Positions 59,588 through 64,000 of a stretch of 64,000 nucleotides of DNA are shown one piece after another. The notes below the pieces were generated by a model, which was not told the DNA's origin, did no database searches, and saw only the letters and a list, made by a program, of their open reading frames with translations. This DNA comes from Oceanirhabdus sp. W0125-5. Lineage in GTDB: Bacteria > Bacillota > Clostridia > Clostridiales > Clostridiaceae. The position numbers and the translations under genes are program-made. Each line of letters starts with the position of its first letter. Within the stretch, counting starts at the first letter, position 1. Location of the stretch: contig NZ_CP115913.1 of NCBI RefSeq assembly GCF_027938815.1, positions 124,001-188,000 on the forward strand, in the 5' to 3' direction.

Positions 59588-61231
59588 TTACTTATCATAA
59601 AAATCCTCATTCTCATAACCCAATCGCCAACCAGCACCACCTTTAAGCTTGTAATCCTTAATCAGCTTAATTCTCCACTGAAGAGATTCTTCATCTTCAA
59701 GCCATATTTTATGCTTAAGTCTTACTGTTTTAGCTCTGTCATACTTATAATAAGTTAAAACATTCTGCTTTGAACTTTCATCATAAGCTATTGAAATGTC
59801 TTCTCCTTCTTTCATGATTTTATCTATGTCTTTTTGTCTTACCCTATCCACACCTACTACCAATTCTCTTTTATCTCCAGGTGTTAAGAAAGTAATAAAT
59901 TCTTCCTTTAAATATCCTGACCCTTCACCAACTTTAACCTTATACCATTTATCATTCCCATCCTCAAAGTAATCTTGAGTGACAAATTGCTCTCCATATG
60001 TCAATGTCTTTATTACCTTGCTTGTTTCACTTGGCTTTTCATATAATGCAGCTTCCTTACCGCTTACTACTCTTTTAGTTACAATAACTGAGTTAAACTC
60101 ACTATCACCTTGTACAACGGCAAAATCCCTTGTGTAGAAAGGTATTGCAAGAATCAGCTTATTATTTGGAACTCCTTTATCTAAAAGAACATCTACTCCA
60201 AACTTAACCCATGGATATGATGAAATTGACCCAGGATCTTCACTATTAATTCCCCTTTCATCATATGCCATAAACATGAATGCATCTGTATATGGCTCCA
60301 GTTCTGTAATATTAATAAAATCAAAATATGCAGATCCATCATAAGGATATGCCACACAGATCATTATTTCTTTATCTCCAATAGTGTTCTTCAATTTCTT
60401 AATAAAGTCAGTAAATCCCTCTCTATTTTGTCCACCTAAAGCTTCAAAATCTATAATGATTTTATTAGCTTCAAGCTCATCCAATGAATTTGAGATTTCT
60501 TCAATTATTTTACTCTCTTTTTCTTCATCACTAAAGAATTCTCCTATATTATTAACAAAGTCCTTAAATGATCTATGAATCCCTTGATCCCACACTACAT
60601 GGATCGTCGGTATAAGTTCATATCCATTATTCTTCAATGTAGTCATATATTCATCATTTATAACCTTCTTCAAGCTTTCAAATTTTCCATCCTTATAGTT
60701 AAAAAAGTATGTTAGAGGGCTTATACTTCTAAGAGTCTGATTCTTAGCTTTTCTATTTACCACACTATCATCATTTAAAATTCCTGCATAAGCATCATAA
60801 TTTATAGCAGCTTCCCATCCAATAAAATTACTTAACTCGCTCATTGAATATTCTTCTGTTTCAAAAGAGAATGAAACCTCTTCTCCTAATGTTTCTTCAT
60901 TAATACCTTTTACCCCTTCCCCAACAAAAAGAGTATAGCTTGTACCAAATCTGTATTCTTTTACTGGAGAAACCTCAACTGTTTTCTCATCTATTATTTT
61001 TGTTGTTATATCAAGTTCATTTCCATCTTTATCTTTTAATTTTACTGTATCCTTATTGATAGATTCTTGTATAAAATTCTTAGAAAATGTTATTCTCCAC
61101 ACCTTATCTATAGGAACCTTCTTATCATATTTCATTTCTCTTATTTGAATTCCATAGACAGGTTGTTTCATTCCCATAAATATAGCCATGCACATTACAA
61201 AAACCGCCATAACCCTCATGTATTTCCCCAT
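59588..61231 (-). CDS. Secreted GH18-family wall protein with SbsA Ig-like domain and inserted SH3b
   Basis: 547 residues. A signal peptide (about 1-28) precedes an SbsA/Big_5 Ig-like domain (about 36-126, KVWRITFSKNFIQES), similar to that of the hydrolase at 1-1446. A GH18 barrel of the spore-cortex/YaaH type starts at about 136. ANKIIIDFE keeps the catalytic Glu263 and the Asp two before it. MAYDERG (321-327) and the C-terminal GGAGWRLGYE fit the family. An SH3b domain (about 395-448, ALYEKPSETSKVIKTLTYGE) is inserted between late barrel strands. It probably acts on N-acetylglucosamine-containing glycan of wall or spore. GAGGTG precedes the ATG. Confidence 0.83.
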   Translation of the reverse strand: MGKYMRVMAVFVMCMAIFMGMKQPVYGIQIREMKYDKKVPIDKVWRITFSKNFIQESINKDTVKLKDKDGNELDITTKIIDEKTVEVSPVKEYRFGTSYTLFVGEGVKGINEETLGEEVSFSFETEEYSMSELSNFIGWEAAINYDAYAGILNDDSVVNRKAKNQTLRSISPLTYFFNYKDGKFESLKKVINDEYMTTLKNNGYELIPTIHVVWDQGIHRSFKDFVNNIGEFFSDEEKESKIIEEISNSLDELEANKIIIDFEALGGQNREGFTDFIKKLKNTIGDKEIMICVAYPYDGSAYFDFINITELEPYTDAFMFMAYDERGINSEDPGSISSYPWVKFGVDVLLDKGVPNNKLILAIPFYTRDFAVVQGDSEFNSVIVTKRVVSGKEAALYEKPSETSKVIKTLTYGEQFVTQDYFEDGNDKWYKVKVGEGSGYLKEEFITFLTPGDKRELVVGVDRVRQKDIDKIMKEGEDISIAYDESSKQNVLTYYKYDRAKTVRLKHKIWLEDEESLQWRIKLIKDYKLKGGAGWRLGYENEDFYDK

Positions 61232-61317
61232 GAATCAGCACCTCTTTTCTTCAATATTCTTACATTTAATTATATCATATATTGACTCAATCTTTTGTAA
61301 ATTGTTATTAACAAAAT

Positions 61318-61341
61318 AAACCATCGTATCCACGATGGTTT
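61318..61341 (-). terminator. Terminator after MATE gene
   Basis: Minus strand AAACCATCGT-ggat-ACGATGGTTT then ATTTTG, right after the stop at 61346. Confidence 0.7.
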
Positions 61342-61345
61342 AAGT

Positions 61346-62767
61346 TTATGCTGATATTTTTTCTCTTTTATTTTTATTAAAATATGCCTTTATCTTATCT
61401 ATTCCAACCTCTGGTCGTCTCATTAAAAGTATACTGAATAAAGATACTAGTACTACTCCTTTAAACATACTGCTCATACTTATACTCCACCAAACCCCTT
61501 CAATTCCTAAGGCTGTGTATTTAGATAGAATGTATGCTGCAGGAACTCTTGCTCCAGTAAATATTATACTTACTAATGACGGTACAAATGTTTTTCCAAG
61601 TCCATTGAAAGCTCCAGCAGTTGTTATTTCTACACACATGAACAATTGAGATAACCCAAGTATTCTTAAATAAACTATTCCCATTCTTAGTGGCTCTTCA
61701 TCTGAGATGAAAGCCTTAAATATAGGTTCTGCTCCAAAGATTAAGGTGCAGGTTACTCCAATACCAAACACAGCTACGATTGATAGAGCTGACAAATATC
61801 CTTTATAGATTCTATCCCACTTTTTAGCACCATAGTTTTGTCCAACAAATGCACTTAAAGCAGTTTGGAACCCTCCTGCTGTCATCCATGATAGGGACTC
61901 AATTTGAGAACCAACCTTCTGCACTCCTATTCCAACTGGATCTATTCCTGAAATAATTCTTCCTATTGTCATACTGAAGAAAGTAAAAAGACCGCTTTGG
62001 AAAGCAACTGGTGCTCCAATTATTAATATATCTCTCATATGCGAAACTTCAATTCTTGATAATATATTAACCCCATTAAATAAGGTTTTTCCTTTTTTAC
62101 TTAATTTAATTGCCATAATAAATGCAATGGTAACAACAGACTGTGAAATAATTGTTGCCAGTGCAGCTCCACTAACTCCCATTTCACTGAAAGGACCTAT
62201 ACCATTAATCATCAATGGGTCAAGAATCATATTTAAGATTAACCCAGTAAAGTTCATTATTAAGGGAGTTGTACTATCCCCTGAACCATTAAATATTGCT
62301 GTGAATACAGGATTTATAAAATAAAATATTAATCCAAAAGCTATAATACCTAAATAATCTACAGCCATTTTATTTATAATTTCATCTTCGATATTAAAGA
62401 AACCAATAAAATCTTTCTTAAATATTAATATTACTAATGTGTAAAAAACTCCAAGTGCTAAAATTATTTGAATAGCAGACTTGATATATTTTTTAGTATC
62501 CTCAAATCTTTTCTGCCCTATTGATTGAGAAACTTTAACCTCTGCCCCTATTTTGGCAAGAAGAATAAATGCAAACCCAAACCATGAAAAGAAACCTGCA
62601 GTTCCCGCTGCTGATACTGCTTCTCCTGAGGAATCATAATTCCCAAGCCAATACATATCCATCATATTGTAAGCCATCTGTAAAAAAGAAGTTAACATAA
62701 TTGGTACTGCAAGCTTAAATAATTTCTCATATATATTTCCTTCTGTAAGGTCAATTCTCTTTTTCAC
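61346..62767 (-). CDS. MATE-family multidrug/cation efflux protein
   Basis: 473 residues with twelve membrane helices in two similar halves. Family marks are LFKLAVPIMLTSFLQMAYNM near the start, GVSGAALATIISQSVV (about 195-210), GGFQTALSAFVGQNYGAKKW (about 295-314) and FNGLGKTFVPSLVS. It would couple Na+ or H+ entry to drug or metabolite export across the plasma membrane. The start is a GTG with AGGAGGGTG upstream. Single gene. Confidence 0.9.
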   Translation of the reverse strand: MKKRIDLTEGNIYEKLFKLAVPIMLTSFLQMAYNMMDMYWLGNYDSSGEAVSAAGTAGFFSWFGFAFILLAKIGAEVKVSQSIGQKRFEDTKKYIKSAIQIILALGVFYTLVILIFKKDFIGFFNIEDEIINKMAVDYLGIIAFGLIFYFINPVFTAIFNGSGDSTTPLIMNFTGLILNMILDPLMINGIGPFSEMGVSGAALATIISQSVVTIAFIMAIKLSKKGKTLFNGVNILSRIEVSHMRDILIIGAPVAFQSGLFTFFSMTIGRIISGIDPVGIGVQKVGSQIESLSWMTAGGFQTALSAFVGQNYGAKKWDRIYKGYLSALSIVAVFGIGVTCTLIFGAEPIFKAFISDEEPLRMGIVYLRILGLSQLFMCVEITTAGAFNGLGKTFVPSLVSIIFTGARVPAAYILSKYTALGIEGVWWSISMSSMFKGVVLVSLFSILLMRRPEVGIDKIKAYFNKNKREKISA

Positions 62768-62967
62768 TACTCACCCTCCTGTCTTCTCGTTCATACTAAA
62801 TCAATGTAAAAATGTATATTCATTTACTCTATTTGTTTCATATATCTAAAGTTTCGATAATCTAATTTTCTACCGAATCAAAACTATTATACACTCATTT
62901 AAATATAGTAACAAGAGGTAAGTTTTATGATACAGATTAAATTAATATTTGAGTTGAATCTATATAA

Positions 62968-63894
62968 TTATTTGATCCACTCAATTATGTCCTTATACAC
63001 ATCATCTCTATTAATTTCATTTAATATCTCATGTCTTCCCTGTTCATATAACTTTAGAGTAATATCCTTTACCCCACTCTTCTTTAATTTTTTATAAACC
63101 TTCTTAACACCCTTTCCAGATGCTCCTACAGGATCTTTATCCCCTGAAATCATAAGAATAGGTATATTCTTTTCTGTTTTCTTAAAGGCTTCATTAGAAT
63201 TAATATATTTAACCCCAGTGAATAAATCTTCATACCCTTTTACAGTAAATATAAATCCGCATAAGTCATCTTCAATATATTTATCTACTTCTCCACTTTC
63301 CCTGCTTAACCAATCAAAAGTCGTTCTTGTAGGTTTGAATTTTTTATTAAATCCTCCAAAGGTGAGTTTATCAATTTTTTCGCTTCTATACATAATTCCC
63401 TTTTGCTTTTTTTCATGTGCTACTAAACGTAAGGCAAAATTACTTAAAATTGTATTTGTGTACCCAGTTCCACAAATTATACATTTTGAAATTCCCTTAG
63501 GGTCTCTTGTTAAATAATCTCTAAGAATAAATGACCCCATACTATGTCCAAAAATAATTATGGGTTTATCAGTATATTCCTTCTTTATATGCTCAGTTAT
63601 TGAAATCTCATCTTCAACTAGTTTACTCCATCCATTTTCTTCTCCAAAAAAGCCTAATTCTTCATTACTATTAACTGATACTCCATGCCCTACATGATCA
63701 TCCCCAATAACCACATATCCTAATTCATTTAATTTTTCTGCAAAACATGCATATCTTTTAGCATGCTCTGCTGCTCCATGAACAATTTGAAATACACCAT
63801 TAATATTTTCCTTATCAATTTGATCATTTTCCCACTTATGAATAGTAATTTTACTACCATCTTTTCTTTTAATTTCTTCTTCCCTATAAGTCAT
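62968..63894 (-). CDS. Alpha/beta hydrolase, monoacylglycerol lipase/lysophospholipase type
   Basis: 308 residues from the ATG at 63894 (AGGGGGA upstream; MTYREEEIKRKDGSKI start; the ATG at 63951 lacks a site). Hydrolase_4 domain with oxyanion motif VHGAAEHAKRY, GDDHVGHGVS and nucleophile elbow GHSMGSF. Acid Asp lies in ISGDKDPVG and His in YEQGRHEILNE. These are the hallmarks of PldB/monoglyceride-lipase-like enzymes that cleave monoacylglycerols or lysophospholipids. No signal peptide, so cytosolic. The 106 bases to the right edge hold no gene. Confidence 0.9.
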   Translation of the reverse strand: MTYREEEIKRKDGSKITIHKWENDQIDKENINGVFQIVHGAAEHAKRYACFAEKLNELGYVVIGDDHVGHGVSVNSNEELGFFGEENGWSKLVEDEISITEHIKKEYTDKPIIIFGHSMGSFILRDYLTRDPKGISKCIICGTGYTNTILSNFALRLVAHEKKQKGIMYRSEKIDKLTFGGFNKKFKPTRTTFDWLSRESGEVDKYIEDDLCGFIFTVKGYEDLFTGVKYINSNEAFKKTEKNIPILMISGDKDPVGASGKGVKKVYKKLKKSGVKDITLKLYEQGRHEILNEINRDDVYKDIIEWIK

Positions 63895-64000
63895 ATTTAT
63901 CCCCCTTATAATTTTTATTACTTTTTGAATATCTATTACATTTTCAAACAAATATCTATCCCCACGGAAGTCTATATAGTACTTTTTCTAATTAATTTTT

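Overview
The window reads as chromosome of a low-GC, Gram-positive, strictly fermentative anaerobe, most likely a Clostridium in the broad sense. Support comes from the very AT-rich sequence with strong AGGAGG-type ribosome sites and frequent TTG starts, pyruvate formate-lyase with its activase, non-mevalonate IspF, CAP and GH18 wall proteins of spore-former type, and small clostridial families (DUF952, DUF1667, DUF4259). I saw no tRNA, rRNA, CRISPR array or intact transposase.

Layout. 1-4.7 kb (minus): end of a wall glucosaminidase and an alpha/beta hydrolase, then a NatAB-type ABC exporter. The 355-base gap between them holds a dense cluster of DnaA boxes. 5-11.5 kb: a LysM-CAP protein, a small secreted Cys-rich protein, a WYL regulator, ispF, DUF952, an M48 remnant, an amidase, a TPR-like protein, a coiled-coil membrane protein and a 48-residue protein. 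11.5-19 kb (minus): a tightly overlapping redox/kinase operon (GlpA-like dehydrogenase, FAD disulfide-type reductase, DUF1667, FGGY kinase, alkyl-DHAP-synthase-like flavoenzyme) behind a GntR/UTRA regulator. 19-25 kb: a second CAP protein, a PQQ-propeller protein, lemA-tpm-pspC and yeiH. 25-29 kb: pflB-pflA and a Cys-rich Crp/Fnr regulator, with a perfect CRP/FNR-type palindrome at the class II position before pflB. 29-34 kb: a YjdF-like membrane protein, a BlaI/M56 pair with duplicated operators, and an ABC-F protein. 34-43 kb (minus): ArsR and a Zn/Cd P-type ATPase, an ECF sigma/RsiV-like anti-sigma pair, and a response regulator-ABC-histidine kinase module.

42.8-57.5 kb (minus) is the main accessory region. 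It holds a 2231-residue secreted RHS/WapA-like protein with a variable tip and a small membrane protein behind it. Downstream lies a series of displaced, mostly broken RHS 3' ends, each followed by a different small gene. Four of the displaced ends begin at the same place in the RHS core, and three are preceded by the same hairpin. This is best read as a polymorphic-toxin locus that has repeatedly swapped its tip and kept the displaced toxin/immunity cassettes. 57.9-64 kb: a RelA/SpoT-type synthetase, a secreted protein behind a 20-bp-arm palindrome, a GH18 wall protein, a MATE transporter and a lysophospholipase-like hydrolase.

A second unexplained system is a roughly 270-base intergenic element at 8.05, 11.25 and (divergent) 21.63 kb. 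Its stems change sequence between copies while staying paired, and all three copies lie between convergent genes.
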